64,000 nt of DNA from Verrucomicrobiota bacterium. GTDB taxonomy: Bacteria > Verrucomicrobiota > Verrucomicrobiia > CAIQCK01. The position numbers and the translations under genes were made by a program. The DNA is taken from contig JACRJX010000019.1 in assembly GCA_016235595.1 (NCBI GenBank), positions 1 to 64,000 on the forward strand, in the 5' to 3' direction. Under the pieces are notes generated by a model. That model was given only the letters and a program-made list of their open reading frames with translations. It was not told the DNA's origin and did not search any database. Positions 51,243 to 60,211 of the stretch are shown in pieces (position 1 is the stretch's first letter; every line of letters starts with the position of its first letter).

Positions 51243-53159
51243 TCAGTGCATCATCTCTTCGAGTATCTTCCGGTCGGTGCCGATCTTGTTGATTTCGCCG
51301 AGAAGCTTGTCTTTCTTAGCCTGATGTTTCTCGGTGGCGGCGGCAGTTAGCGGAGTCTGTCGGCGGAGATCATCAAAGCTGCTGACATAATCTGCCATCG
51401 CGGCCTTAAGCTCTTTGGTTTTTGGATGAAGTCGGGGGTCCAACCATGTGAGACGGTCCAAAGCTATCTTCACCGTCTCTGCGGGAATCCGGATGGGTGA
51501 AGCCGCTTCGTCTTTCTTCGCATCTGTCATCCTTATGCTGTAAAGAGTGAACATCATCGGTCCGGCAGCGGCCCAGATCTCTTCCATCGAGGCTTGCAAG
51601 CTCAGGACATTGGACAACTGGTAGTTGGCCGTCCGAAGCATGAACTCCGCCGAGAGATGATTCGGCGCCAGCCGCAGCACCTCCCGCAGCGGTTGATACA
51701 CCTGCGGACTCCTCAGAACCGTTATGCTGGAGTTTGGGTTGAGCCGCGTCTGCACTTCGGCAAATAGCGCGACAGCCTTTGCCAGATTCTCCGCGCGGTC
51801 CTGGCGTGCCACAGCCACGGCGTCGTCGAGCGTTGCGATGGAGAATAGCTGCGCGCTCCAGAGCATCGCGGGCGAGTAGAGCAACGCCAAGTCGTTCAGG
51901 TTTTCTTTGTTCGCTTCTGGGATGGCGATGATCTTGCATTTCTCCAGCACCGCTCCGCGAATCTTCTCCGCCGCAGCGCCAATCTCGCGAATCTTGCCGT
52001 CCACTGTCACATCGCCGGTCATGGCGTAGGTGGGGTCAATTTGGAATCCATCGAACAGCGACATGAACAGCACGGCCATTGCGCCGCCGGCAGAGCCACC
52101 TGATTGCATGCTGTATTTGTCGGAGTAGCTGAAGCGGATATGGTAGCCAGCTTTCCAGATTGGGTAGCGCACTTTCACCAGATGAGCAGCCTCGTTGAGA
52201 GATATCCGGGTGTCGCTGCGAACCGTCGTGGCAAACCTCCACGTAGTTTCGTAGCCAGTGCGATAGGGTTCTACTGTCGCGAAGATATCCTGTGCGCCGC
52301 CGAGCCGTTGCCCCGTGCCCATACGGGTAACATACAGCCCTTTGATTATGCTTTGCATCCGTGCAAAGTTCTTTGCGTCCTTCTGCAAAGCCGGGTCTGC
52401 CAGGCTAGACACTCGGGTTCTTTGGGTTCCCGATTCCGAGCGTGGCTTGACATCGGTTGTTTGCTTCTCGGGCTGCGGCTTGGACGTGATAATCTCTTGG
52501 CGCGGCACAGTCCGTCCCTTGCCCGTAATTTCCAGGAGTTCAATCCGATGATAAACAAACGAACTCTTGTGAGAGCCGACTCCCAATAGCCGCTTGTCTG
52601 GCATGGACCAGAATGGGGTGTCTAAACTGGCATCACTGAAGTCAGTGGCCCATTGTGAGACAAGCTTGCCGTCGAGATAAGCTTTTACGCCGTTCTTGCG
52701 GACTTGGAGAAGGGAAGTGGCAGTTTGTCCGATCTTGAGGCAGTTTTCAGTTCGGACGGTCGTCTGGTTGCCAGTCACGCTTTTGCCGCCCACCATTTGA
52801 AATCCACAGAATGTGTTGTTGACGGCAGCGATCCACATGGCGGGTCTTCCTCTCTGCGAGAAGAACTGGCAAACATCATTCACGCCGCTTGAACGCGTTA
52901 TTATGATCCGAAAATCATATTCCTCTGGCGGCTCGTAAGGAATCTGGATCCGCGCCCATCCTTCAGTGTCTGAAACCAGCTTGCCGGCCTGAATACTCCA
53001 TTTCCCACGTATCGCATCGGTATCGGGATTGATGAGCGGCATCAGGTTGACGGCGCGCGCCCATGCAGGATTGTTTGCTGGCAACGTCTGGGCAATGCCC
53101 GTTCCGTTGTTGAGAAACAGCAGGGCGGCTGCGCAGGCAGAGAGGCTGACTCGGTTCAT
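51243..53159 (-). CDS. Secreted Lon-like (S16) protease with N-terminal LamG-like domain
   Basis: 638 aa. A signal peptide (about residues 1-24) is followed by a beta-rich domain (about 50-212: WSIQAGKLVSDTEGWARIQI, FRIIITRSSGVNDVCQFF, VYHRIELLEITGKG) that looks like a concanavalin/LamG-type or DUF1080-like sandwich. After a polar linker (about 215-265) comes a Lon proteolytic domain: serine in SGGSAGGAMAV (Ser356), YAMTGDVTVDGKIREIGA, and lysine in AAEKIRGA (Lys399). The Ser-Lys spacing of 43 equals that of E. coli Lon (679/722). There is no AAA+ domain. A helical tail of about 200 residues follows. The Shine-Dalgarno is near-perfect (AGGAGG). Substrates unknown. Confidence 0.85.
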   Translation of the reverse strand: MNRVSLSACAAALLFLNNGTGIAQTLPANNPAWARAVNLMPLINPDTDAIRGKWSIQAGKLVSDTEGWARIQIPYEPPEEYDFRIIITRSSGVNDVCQFFSQRGRPAMWIAAVNNTFCGFQMVGGKSVTGNQTTVRTENCLKIGQTATSLLQVRKNGVKAYLDGKLVSQWATDFSDASLDTPFWSMPDKRLLGVGSHKSSFVYHRIELLEITGKGRTVPRQEIITSKPQPEKQTTDVKPRSESGTQRTRVSSLADPALQKDAKNFARMQSIIKGLYVTRMGTGQRLGGAQDIFATVEPYRTGYETTWRFATTVRSDTRISLNEAAHLVKVRYPIWKAGYHIRFSYSDKYSMQSGGSAGGAMAVLFMSLFDGFQIDPTYAMTGDVTVDGKIREIGAAAEKIRGAVLEKCKIIAIPEANKENLNDLALLYSPAMLWSAQLFSIATLDDAVAVARQDRAENLAKAVALFAEVQTRLNPNSSITVLRSPQVYQPLREVLRLAPNHLSAEFMLRTANYQLSNVLSLQASMEEIWAAAGPMMFTLYSIRMTDAKKDEAASPIRIPAETVKIALDRLTWLDPRLHPKTKELKAAMADYVSSFDDLRRQTPLTAAATEKHQAKKDKLLGEINKIGTDRKILEEMMH

Positions 53160-53476
53160 GATTTCCTCCTAGAGATTACGTGGCGAATTATGCCGTGCGG
53201 GTTGAGTGGTGACAAGGTTGTTGTAGGCCGCGTCCCCGACGTGGCGATTGGTAATGATTATTTCGCCCGGTGAGGGCACCGGGCCTACATCGTTTGTAGC
53301 GGCGGTCTCTGACCGCCGGGTGTGTCGTCATTGTTCCATTCGTCGGTCAGAGACCGACGTTACAGTCTGTTCATCTCGCCGTCGCAGAGAAGAGACTGTT
53401 GGTCCAATTGCGGAACGCGCGCATCTCGATCTACGTTGGCGAATCGCCATCGCGTTGCGCGGCACCACGCTGCGGC
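53160..53476. other. Intergenic region (317 bases) occupied by palindromic repeats
   Basis: Lies between the RlmI-like gene (minus, stops at 53477) and the Lon-like gene (minus, starts at 53159). It contains no gene. Most of it is the repeat cluster at 53222-53364, which would also sit upstream of the Lon-like gene, where its promoter must lie. Confidence 0.55.
53222..53364. repeat. Two adjacent REP-like palindromes
   Basis: The first has arms 53222-53245 (TGTAGGCCGCGTCCCCGACG...) and 53264-53289 (...GCACCGGGCCTACA), imperfect complements. The second has arms near 53295-53318 (TGTAGCGGCGGTCTCTGACC) and 53341-53364 (GGTCAGAGACCGACGTTACA), matching at about 20 of 24 positions. All arms point outward with TGTAG/CTACA-type ends, like the element at 22816-22892. 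Confidence 0.82.
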
Positions 53477-54667
53477 CTATATCACCTGCAAGATCGCGCC
53501 CTTGAGATACTCGGTCTCGGGGACGGCGGGGAGGATGGGATGGTCGGGGGACTGGCTCAGGCGTTCCAGCAGACGGACGGGACGGTGCGCGTCGGCGGAG
53601 GCTTCGGCGATGATTTGCTCGAACATCTCGCGCGTGACGTGGTGGGAGCAGCAGAAGGTGGCAAGCAGGCCACCGGGCCGGCCGGCGTCGGGCGCCGCCA
53701 ACATACGCAGCGCGCGGAGATGGATCTCTTTGTAGCCGCGCGAGGCTTCGGGGACATTGGCGCGGGTGCGCGTGAATGACGGCGGGTCGAGGATGATGAG
53801 GTCGAAGGTATCGCCGGCCTTTTGTGCGGCGGAAAGGAAGTCGAAGGCGTTCTGGGCATGGAACTGGACGCGGTCGGCGAGGGCGTTGGCCTGCGCGTTG
53901 GTCTGTGCTGCGGCGACGTTGTCGGCGTCAATTTCCACGGCGGTGACACTGGCCGCGCCTGCGCGCGCGCAGGAGAGGGCGAAGGCTCCCATGTAACTGA
54001 AGGCGTCGAGAACCTTTTTGCCGGTGGCGAAGGCGGCGACGCGGCCGTAGTTGACCTGCTGGTCGAGGTAGAAGCCGGTCTTGTGACCTTCGAGGAGATT
54101 GAGGGAAAATTTCAGGCCATCGAACCCGACGTTGACACGGCCGTCGGTCTGGCCGTGGAGGACGCCGCGCACGGGTTCGAGGCCTTCGTAGCGGCGGACG
54201 GGCGCGTCATTGCGCTCGATGATGGCGGCGGGTTTGAGCAGGTCGACCAGAAGCGAGACCAGTTCGGTTTTGCGCTGGTCCATGCCGAGCGTCAGAGTTT
54301 GGAGGACGAGGTGGTCGCCGTATTTGTCCACGATGAGGCCGGGCAGGGAGTCGGCTTCGCTGGCGACGACGCGGCAGCAGTCGGTGCTGGGGGCGTAACG
54401 CTGGCGGTGTTCCCACGCGGTGCGGAGGCGGTAGTGGAAGAAGCCGGTCGTGATCTCGTCATTGTGGCGCGAGAGGAGGCGGACACGAATCTGGGACTTG
54501 CCGTTGTAGAGTCCGAGTCCGAGGAATCGGCCGCGCTCGTCGAGGAGCTTGACGATGGAGCCGTCTGGCGGCACGGCGGCGTCCTTGGCAATTTCGCTTT
54601 CATAGACCCAGCAATGGCCGGAGAGGACACGATGGTTGACGCCGCGGTTGAGTTGAATTGTAAACAT
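53477..54667 (-). CDS. rlmI: RlmI-type 23S rRNA (cytosine) methyltransferase
   Basis: 396 aa, class I rRNA methyltransferase with an N-terminal PUA domain (NRGVNHRVLSGHCWVYESEI to about residue 75), an EEHUD-type middle domain and a SAM-dependent domain (KKVLDAFSYMGAFALSCARAGA, ILDPPSFTRT, CSHHVTREMF). Its E. coli homologue makes m5C1962 in 23S rRNA. Catalytic cysteine CCSHHV is present near residue 341. Assignment to RlmI rather than a paralogue (YwbD-like) is by overall similarity. Confidence 0.88.
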   Translation of the reverse strand: MFTIQLNRGVNHRVLSGHCWVYESEIAKDAAVPPDGSIVKLLDERGRFLGLGLYNGKSQIRVRLLSRHNDEITTGFFHYRLRTAWEHRQRYAPSTDCCRVVASEADSLPGLIVDKYGDHLVLQTLTLGMDQRKTELVSLLVDLLKPAAIIERNDAPVRRYEGLEPVRGVLHGQTDGRVNVGFDGLKFSLNLLEGHKTGFYLDQQVNYGRVAAFATGKKVLDAFSYMGAFALSCARAGAASVTAVEIDADNVAAAQTNAQANALADRVQFHAQNAFDFLSAAQKAGDTFDLIILDPPSFTRTRANVPEASRGYKEIHLRALRMLAAPDAGRPGGLLATFCCSHHVTREMFEQIIAEASADAHRPVRLLERLSQSPDHPILPAVPETEYLKGAILQVI

Positions 54668-54701
54668 GGACTTGATCCTTCGCTGTGTTTGGTTGGAAGT
54701 A

Positions 54702-54785
54702 GATTAGCCACGCAAAAGCACAAAAGACACAAAAGAATCTTACGGGACCCGAATGTGTGGTCGCGCCTCTTGTGCTTCTCGGCGG
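54702..54785. repeat. Degenerate palindrome with 9-base periodic arm
   Basis: The left arm (54702-54742) has A-rich 9-base units such as GCACAAAAG, ACACAAAAG after TTAGCCACGCAAAA. The right arm (about 54766-54785) reads CTCTTGTGCTTCTCGGCGG, approximately complementary. It fills most of the gap between rlmI and the ROK kinase gene. Confidence 0.65.
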
Positions 54786-54820
54786 CAACATCACCGCGCG
54801 GTCGCGAACACCGGCGGGCG

Positions 54821-55924
54821 TCAGTGGCCAAGCTTCCGCAGCGCGAATGCATACGCGCCGACACCCACCGCCTCGCTTGTGCCGAGCCGCGACATGCCGA
54901 CGCCGAGCCGCTGTAGCGGATCGTAGCAGATTGTGCGGGTGCTGCCGGGGACGGTGACCTCGCGCGCTTCGCCTTTGAGGAAAATCTGGAGTTGTCCCGG
55001 GTCTTCGAGGTTGAACACCACCGACGTAACGCGGCGGTAGGTTTCGCCGGCGGGGTTGGTGTAAGTGCTGTTCAACTCAGCCACGAGCGCCGGCAGGAAC
55101 AACGGTGCCGCACCGCTGAGACCGCCGCCGATCACGCCAAGGCCATCAACCAACGTCAGCGCGTTGCCCATCGCATCGCCGACGACCACGCCGAGCTGGC
55201 GAAACGCCTCGCGCGCGGCGGTTGCGTTGCCGGCAGCGTTGCCCATGCCGATGTCGAAGATCACCTTCGGCTCCGGCGTCTGCTCAAATGGCACGCCGGC
55301 CGCCTGCGCGTACACGCGGCGCACAGCGCGGATGCTGGCGCCTTCCTCGGCGTTCATCGAAGGCGCGAGCCGGTTGCGCAGCAGCCAGACTTCGCCGCCC
55401 ATCGAGTTGTCACCAATGAACAACTCGCCGTCGCGCACAATGCCGCCGCCGAAGCCGGTGCCGAGCGTGACGCCGAAGAGGTTTTTGTAACGTTTTGGGC
55501 TGCCGGCCTTTTCGAGCAGGCTGTTGACGTGGGGCAGAAAACCCGCGATGGCCTCGCCATAAACGAAGAGGTCGCCGTCGTTGTTGATGAATGCCGGGAT
55601 GCCGAATTTCTCTTCAAGCAGGGGTGCGAGGGCCACGCCACCACGGAAACCCGGCAGGTTGTAAAGGTCGCCGATGATGCCGTTCGGGTAATCCGCCGGC
55701 GCTGGAAACGCGAAACTGATGGCCACGGGTGGCTCCGGGCATTGCTGCTTCACGCGCGTGAAGCCTTCGACGATGTTGGCGAGACAGCGCGGGAGATCGT
55801 CGCCGTTGGAGGGCATGGCAACGGTTTGCGTGACGGGTTTGCCACCGCGGATGGCTGAGAAGCGGAAGTTCGTGCCGCCCGCGTCGAGTGTCATGACAAT
55901 GCGTGGGTCGTTGGTCAGATTCAT
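54821..55924 (-). CDS. ROK-family sugar kinase
   Basis: 367 aa. Phosphate-1 motif VMTLDAGGTNFRFSAI at the N-terminus, catalytic aspartate in AFINNDGDLFVYGEA near residue 120, and adenosine-binding GTGFGGGIVRDGELF. The ROK zinc motif (CxCGxxGC) is missing, as in some non-zinc glucokinase-type members. ATG 55924 is preferred because the conserved start follows. A start at 55969 would overlap the MFS gene. It lies 19 bases downstream of a sugar-type MFS transporter, so the pair probably imports and phosphorylates a hexose. Confidence 0.85.
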   Translation of the reverse strand: MNLTNDPRIVMTLDAGGTNFRFSAIRGGKPVTQTVAMPSNGDDLPRCLANIVEGFTRVKQQCPEPPVAISFAFPAPADYPNGIIGDLYNLPGFRGGVALAPLLEEKFGIPAFINNDGDLFVYGEAIAGFLPHVNSLLEKAGSPKRYKNLFGVTLGTGFGGGIVRDGELFIGDNSMGGEVWLLRNRLAPSMNAEEGASIRAVRRVYAQAAGVPFEQTPEPKVIFDIGMGNAAGNATAAREAFRQLGVVVGDAMGNALTLVDGLGVIGGGLSGAAPLFLPALVAELNSTYTNPAGETYRRVTSVVFNLEDPGQLQIFLKGEAREVTVPGSTRTICYDPLQRLGVGMSRLGTSEAVGVGAYAFALRKLGH

Positions 55925-55943
55925 GATCGGTTCTTGTGGATAT

Positions 55944-57092
55944 TCAGATTCCTGCCGCTTTGCGCCCATCGCGCAGCGAGATCAAGAACAGGTAGGCGAA
56001 GCAAGCCGCCGGCACGACGAACGCGAACGACTTCATGCCCGCGTCCAGCAGCGCGCCCATCACCAGGGGCACGATTGCACCACCGGAAATGGCCATGCAC
56101 ATCAGGCCGCTAAGTTCATTGGCGCACTCCGGTTTCTCCTCGACGGTGATGGAGAAGAGCATCGGCCAGATGTTGGCAAATCCGAAGCCGGTTGCAAACA
56201 CGCCAACAATGGCCAGCGATGCAGAACCGGTCATCATAATGCCCGCGCCGACCATTCCCAATAGTGCCGACAGTCGGAAGCAGGTGCGTGGCGTCATCAC
56301 CATCAGCACCGCGCTGCCGAGCAGCCGTCCGATGGTGAGCAGCAGGAAAAAGAGCGCCGGGCCGAAATTACGCGCAGTTGTCTCATCCATACCCATGTTC
56401 TTCAGAGCGGGAAATAGGAACCGTCCCATCGAAGACTCCGCGCCGACGTAAAGGAAGATGCCGAACACCGCGAGGAAGAATGTCGGGTCTTTCAGCAAAC
56501 CGAGACTGGAGCCGATGCTTGGCGGAACATCGGGTTTTGTTTCCTCGATTCTCAGCATTGCGACTGACACGAATGCGACCGCCATCAGCACGAAGAACAC
56601 TGGAAACGCGCCGCGCCAGCCCATGCCTTGGAAGATGGCGATGGCCGTGACAGCGGTCACGAGATACGTGGAGGCGGTGCTGCCAAGGCCCTTGATGCCT
56701 TGCGCGAAGGCGAGGTTGCGGCTGTAGGTGCCCTTGGCGCTTACATCGCGCATGATCGGGTTGCCGGAGACCTGGAGGAATGTTGTGCCGACGCCAAGCA
56801 GAAAGATGCAGGCGAGTAGCACCGCGAAGCTCGGCGCCTGGAGCGACGGGATGAGCAGCGCGATGGCGTTCAAGCCGAGGCCGAGGAGCAGCAGCTTCTT
56901 CTTGCCGATGCGTGCCGCCAGCAGGCCGCCTGGCACGCTGAACGCGGCGAATGCGATGAACACAAAGAACGATAGCAGCGTGCTCATGACGTTGCTGATG
57001 TGATACTGCTTCTGCACCGCGTCGGACATCGGCCCCATCGCATCGGCCAGGCCCATCAGGAAGAAGGTCAGGAGTATCGGGATTATGCGCAT
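55944..57092 (-). CDS. MFS sugar transporter (FucP/glucose-galactose type)
   Basis: A 382-aa major-facilitator permease with about 12 transmembrane segments. It begins MRIIPILLTFFLMGLADAMG. The MFS loop signature is GGLLAARIGKKKLLLLG near residue 55, and GTTFLQVSGNPIMRDVS near residue 105 recalls the conserved QxxxNP motif of FucP-like sugar:H+ symporters. ATG 57092 is used; the 45 residues upstream are arginine-rich and not membrane-like. It is followed by a ROK kinase gene. Substrate not determinable. Confidence 0.88.
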   Translation of the reverse strand: MRIIPILLTFFLMGLADAMGPMSDAVQKQYHISNVMSTLLSFFVFIAFAAFSVPGGLLAARIGKKKLLLLGLGLNAIALLIPSLQAPSFAVLLACIFLLGVGTTFLQVSGNPIMRDVSAKGTYSRNLAFAQGIKGLGSTASTYLVTAVTAIAIFQGMGWRGAFPVFFVLMAVAFVSVAMLRIEETKPDVPPSIGSSLGLLKDPTFFLAVFGIFLYVGAESSMGRFLFPALKNMGMDETTARNFGPALFFLLLTIGRLLGSAVLMVMTPRTCFRLSALLGMVGAGIMMTGSASLAIVGVFATGFGFANIWPMLFSITVEEKPECANELSGLMCMAISGGAIVPLVMGALLDAGMKSFAFVVPAACFAYLFLISLRDGRKAAGI

Positions 57093-57358
57093 GTAATCTT
57101 TATGGCTTCGTGTCGAATCGCTGAGTACAGCGGACGCGGACGCTATCAGGCGAAGTTGGAAAAGTAAATGGCGCAGCTTCCGCCGTCGAAAACGCCGGCC
57201 GGCGCGGCTTCTCCTTGTGCGTCTCACACACTCGCCAACATCCTGCTTGTAGAACTGCAGTGTCGTTCGAAGTGGACTGGTGACGGAACATCAGAAACCT
57301 CCGACACATCGCGGCGCTTCTGCCGGAAGGGGATTCTCTGAACTCGAGTCGCAAGGTG

Positions 57359-58669
57359 TCAGGAGTCGGTGATGATCTTCTTGTGGCGGTACCCCTGAAT
57401 GTGGGTGGTGGTGTTGTAAATGTAGATCTTCTGTACTTCCGGAATCTTCATGATGACCCATGGCGACAACGCATTGCGCCCGTTCTTGGTGAACACCATG
57501 TCGTCGGCGAGATAGACGCAAGAGTGAAAGGCGGCGCCGCCATCCATGAAGAACAAGATGTCGCCGTAACGGTAAGGCGGTTTCACAGTCTCAAACTTCT
57601 CGAGCACCAGGTTGGTGGCCAGGCGCGAGTCCAGCAGATACTCATGCGGCTCGTAGTTGAAGAAGTTCAGCGATGTCCAGTGGCAGTCAGGGAGGATGCC
57701 GTGACGGGAAAATTCCGGTCCCGGATAGGTGTAAAGGAGCTTGCGTGCCAACGCCGGCAGCACGTGCGACAATCCCAGCCGATCCACACCGTCAGTGTTG
57801 ATGATGGCTTGCATGATCGGCTCGATATCCTTCCGCCGGATACCGATGCCAAGGGTCCAATAGTCCAGCAACGGTTCGAGTTTTGTCTTATCGTCAAGCT
57901 CCATCTGAACCATGAGCGACCTCGTTCGAGTGCAGGCTTTATAGATCTTTCGAGCTTCCGAGTCGGAGGTCGCATAGTTCATCATGACCGAGAGGTCGCT
58001 GAAGACCAGGCAGTTTAACTTGCGATAACTCAGCTGGCGAATCTTGGCGATCAGTTCAGGGCGCAGATTGGCGGATTGGAACCACTCCTCCACCGTGTCC
58101 GTTAAGATCCGGACAGGATGGCAGTAGAACTCGTTGGCTGGGCATTTTGCGAGTTGCGGATAGATTACGTCGCGCATCATGGGGGTCATGGCCTCCACGT
58201 CGGCCACGGTCGGAAAGAGATGCAGCAGCCCGTCTTCTGCGGCGCAATTTCGCGGATCCAGAAGAGCCGCAACAAACTTTTCCGGCAATCCAGCGCTCTT
58301 GAAAAGGTCGGGCAGTTTCGGAAGCTCTGATTCAGGAAAGCTCCAGCGGGGTTTTGAAGAAGGCAGCGGGAAGGTTTCTACCATTTCCATGGGCGCTTCC
58401 AAGAAGATGTAAAAGCACCTCAGCTTCCCCCACGGGCCTGGATTCGCATAGAAAACAGAAGGTCGCTTGATAGTGGCTGTGGTTGCAGACAACGGGTCGG
58501 CGACGGGCAGGACGCCCATCTGGCAGAGGCCGTGAAGGGAGGCTGTCAGAAACAACGATACAGCGATGAATACGGTGGCAGCACGGACGCCGGATAGAGA
58601 CCGCAGCGTTGACCAGGCAATCAATCGCTTGGTGCGGCGCTCAGTCTGTGTTTGCAGTTTTGTAAGCAC
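57359..58669 (-). CDS. Membrane-anchored protein with possible NlpC/P60-like C-terminal domain
   Basis: 436 aa, GTG start at 58669. A basic N-terminus is followed by one hydrophobic segment (about residues 30-48, AATVFIAVSLFLTASLHGL). The long middle part (GLLHLFPTVADVEAMTPMMR, LSYRKLNCLVFSDLSVMMNY) matches nothing I know. The C-terminal region (DCHWTSLNFFNYEPH, YRYGDILFFMDGGAAFHSCV, YLADDMVFTKNGRN) has the DC...GD.x.FF...H.cvYl pattern of NlpC/P60-type cysteine peptidases. Cys in DCHW and His in FHSC would be the catalytic pair. It may be a wall or lipid amidase, but this is inference. Confidence 0.7.
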   Translation of the reverse strand: MLTKLQTQTERRTKRLIAWSTLRSLSGVRAATVFIAVSLFLTASLHGLCQMGVLPVADPLSATTATIKRPSVFYANPGPWGKLRCFYIFLEAPMEMVETFPLPSSKPRWSFPESELPKLPDLFKSAGLPEKFVAALLDPRNCAAEDGLLHLFPTVADVEAMTPMMRDVIYPQLAKCPANEFYCHPVRILTDTVEEWFQSANLRPELIAKIRQLSYRKLNCLVFSDLSVMMNYATSDSEARKIYKACTRTRSLMVQMELDDKTKLEPLLDYWTLGIGIRRKDIEPIMQAIINTDGVDRLGLSHVLPALARKLLYTYPGPEFSRHGILPDCHWTSLNFFNYEPHEYLLDSRLATNLVLEKFETVKPPYRYGDILFFMDGGAAFHSCVYLADDMVFTKNGRNALSPWVIMKIPEVQKIYIYNTTTHIQGYRHKKIITDS

Positions 58670-58772
58670 GTTAAGTTTGATGAAAAAGTTAAAACTCGAA
58701 AACTAACAGAGCCGAACCGTTTCGCAAGCGCGAAGTGACCAAACACGGGTTGCGCGTGACGAAATAACATCC

Positions 58773-60002
58773 TCACTTCGCGCCTACGCAGTAGAGCGCG
58801 CGGTTCGAGCGGAGAAAGATCCGGCCGCCGATAGGGACGGGCGAGGCACGGAACAGTTCCTTGCCGAGGTCGCCAAGGGAGTTGCGAGCGACAACGTCGA
58901 GTTTGGGGCCGGGCCGGATGACGAGGGTTTCGCCGGCTTCGTTGTTGATGTAGATGAGGCCGCCAGCCTCGATGGGCGACGCGCTGAAGGCGCCAGGAAT
59001 ACGCTCTGACCAAAGGACCTTTCCAGAACGGCAGTCATAGGTTGTGGCGCTGCCCTTCATATCTATGGCGAACAGATAATCGCCGACGACGATGGGCGAG
59101 GAGATGTCCCGAACCTTGGGGCGGGGAGTGTGCCAGACACGGTGGGTGTCGCTCACATCGCCCGATCCGCCCGGCCGGACCGCGTAAACATCGCCGACTT
59201 TGCCGTTGACGACGAAAAGCAACCCTTGGGCGAATTCCGGCATGGGTTCTCCGCGGCCGTTGAATCCCCGGCAGTTCCAGAGTCGCTTGCCGGTGACAGG
59301 GTCGTAGGCGTCGAGCCCTTGTTCACTATTAATGACCACCTCAGAGCGCTCGCTCGTGCGGATCTCGATGGGCGTGCTCCAGCCTCCCATCGGTTTCTCG
59401 CCGCGTGAAGTGCGCCAGAGGATCTTGCCTGTTCTTTTGTCGAGCGCCACGAGGCAAGAGGCGCCCTTTGTGTCGCAGTTCTGGATCACGCGATCGCCGG
59501 CGAAGATTGGAGAAGCGGCGATACCCCACGGTCCGGGAAATTCGCCGAGTGATTGTGACCAAAGTGGTTTGCCGTCGAGGTCAAAGCAGTGGATGCCGGC
59601 CCGATCGAAAAAAGCGACAACGCGTTCACCGTCAGTGGCACAGGTGGGTGTGGCGAAGCTGTTCATGCTGTGCGTTTTCTCGGGTGAATCACACGAGATG
59701 GTTTTCTCCCAAATGAGGCGTCCGTCGCGTGCGTCGAAGGCGAACACGAAGCGGGTGCGCCCCTGGTCGGCGGCGGCAGTGAGGAAGATGCGGTGTCCCC
59801 AGTTGACGACGGAAGAGTGTCCCTCGCCTTTCAACGCCACGCGCCACAGAATGTCTTTGGGGCCCCACTGGGTTGGCAGGGCCGTTCCGACGTAATGGCC
59901 GGTGCCGGTCGGACCGCGGAAACGAGGCCAGTTTTCGGCGGCGGCGCCCGCACTCAGATAGGGCGCGAAGCAAATAAGGAGAATGGCTGCGGTTTGTTTC
60001 AT
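58773..60002 (-). CDS. PQQ-binding-like beta-propeller (outer membrane/periplasmic) protein
   Basis: 409 aa with a signal peptide (MKQTAAILLICFAPYLSAGA). The mature protein is a WD40/PQQ-type propeller with repeated blades of the form FDARDGRLIWEKT, FDLDGKPLWSQS, LDKRTGKILWRTS, YDPVTGKRLWNC, YDCRSGKVLWSER. The opening NWPRFRGPTGTG(H) is typical of secreted propellers common in Verrucomicrobia and Planctomycetes. No cytochrome or dehydrogenase active site is seen, so it is probably a scaffold or binding protein. ATG 60002 is chosen for the signal peptide. Confidence 0.87.
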   Translation of the reverse strand: MKQTAAILLICFAPYLSAGAAAENWPRFRGPTGTGHYVGTALPTQWGPKDILWRVALKGEGHSSVVNWGHRIFLTAAADQGRTRFVFAFDARDGRLIWEKTISCDSPEKTHSMNSFATPTCATDGERVVAFFDRAGIHCFDLDGKPLWSQSLGEFPGPWGIAASPIFAGDRVIQNCDTKGASCLVALDKRTGKILWRTSRGEKPMGGWSTPIEIRTSERSEVVINSEQGLDAYDPVTGKRLWNCRGFNGRGEPMPEFAQGLLFVVNGKVGDVYAVRPGGSGDVSDTHRVWHTPRPKVRDISSPIVVGDYLFAIDMKGSATTYDCRSGKVLWSERIPGAFSASPIEAGGLIYINNEAGETLVIRPGPKLDVVARNSLGDLGKELFRASPVPIGGRIFLRSNRALYCVGAK

Positions 60003-60211
60003 GGTGTGCACGAATGGAAGGTTGGGAGTTGCCGGCATCAGCGTGTGGAGAGCAAAACATGATTTCCGAAAAAGTGATCGCGGTTTTGCTGGTGTGCCGT
60101 TGATCATGACGGTGTTCAATCTTCAACGGCATCGTAGCCGCGCGGACAGCCGACGCCAGCACAAACGCTCATGCATTGCGCGGCGGTCGCGACCATCGTC
60201 GGCCAAGCGGC

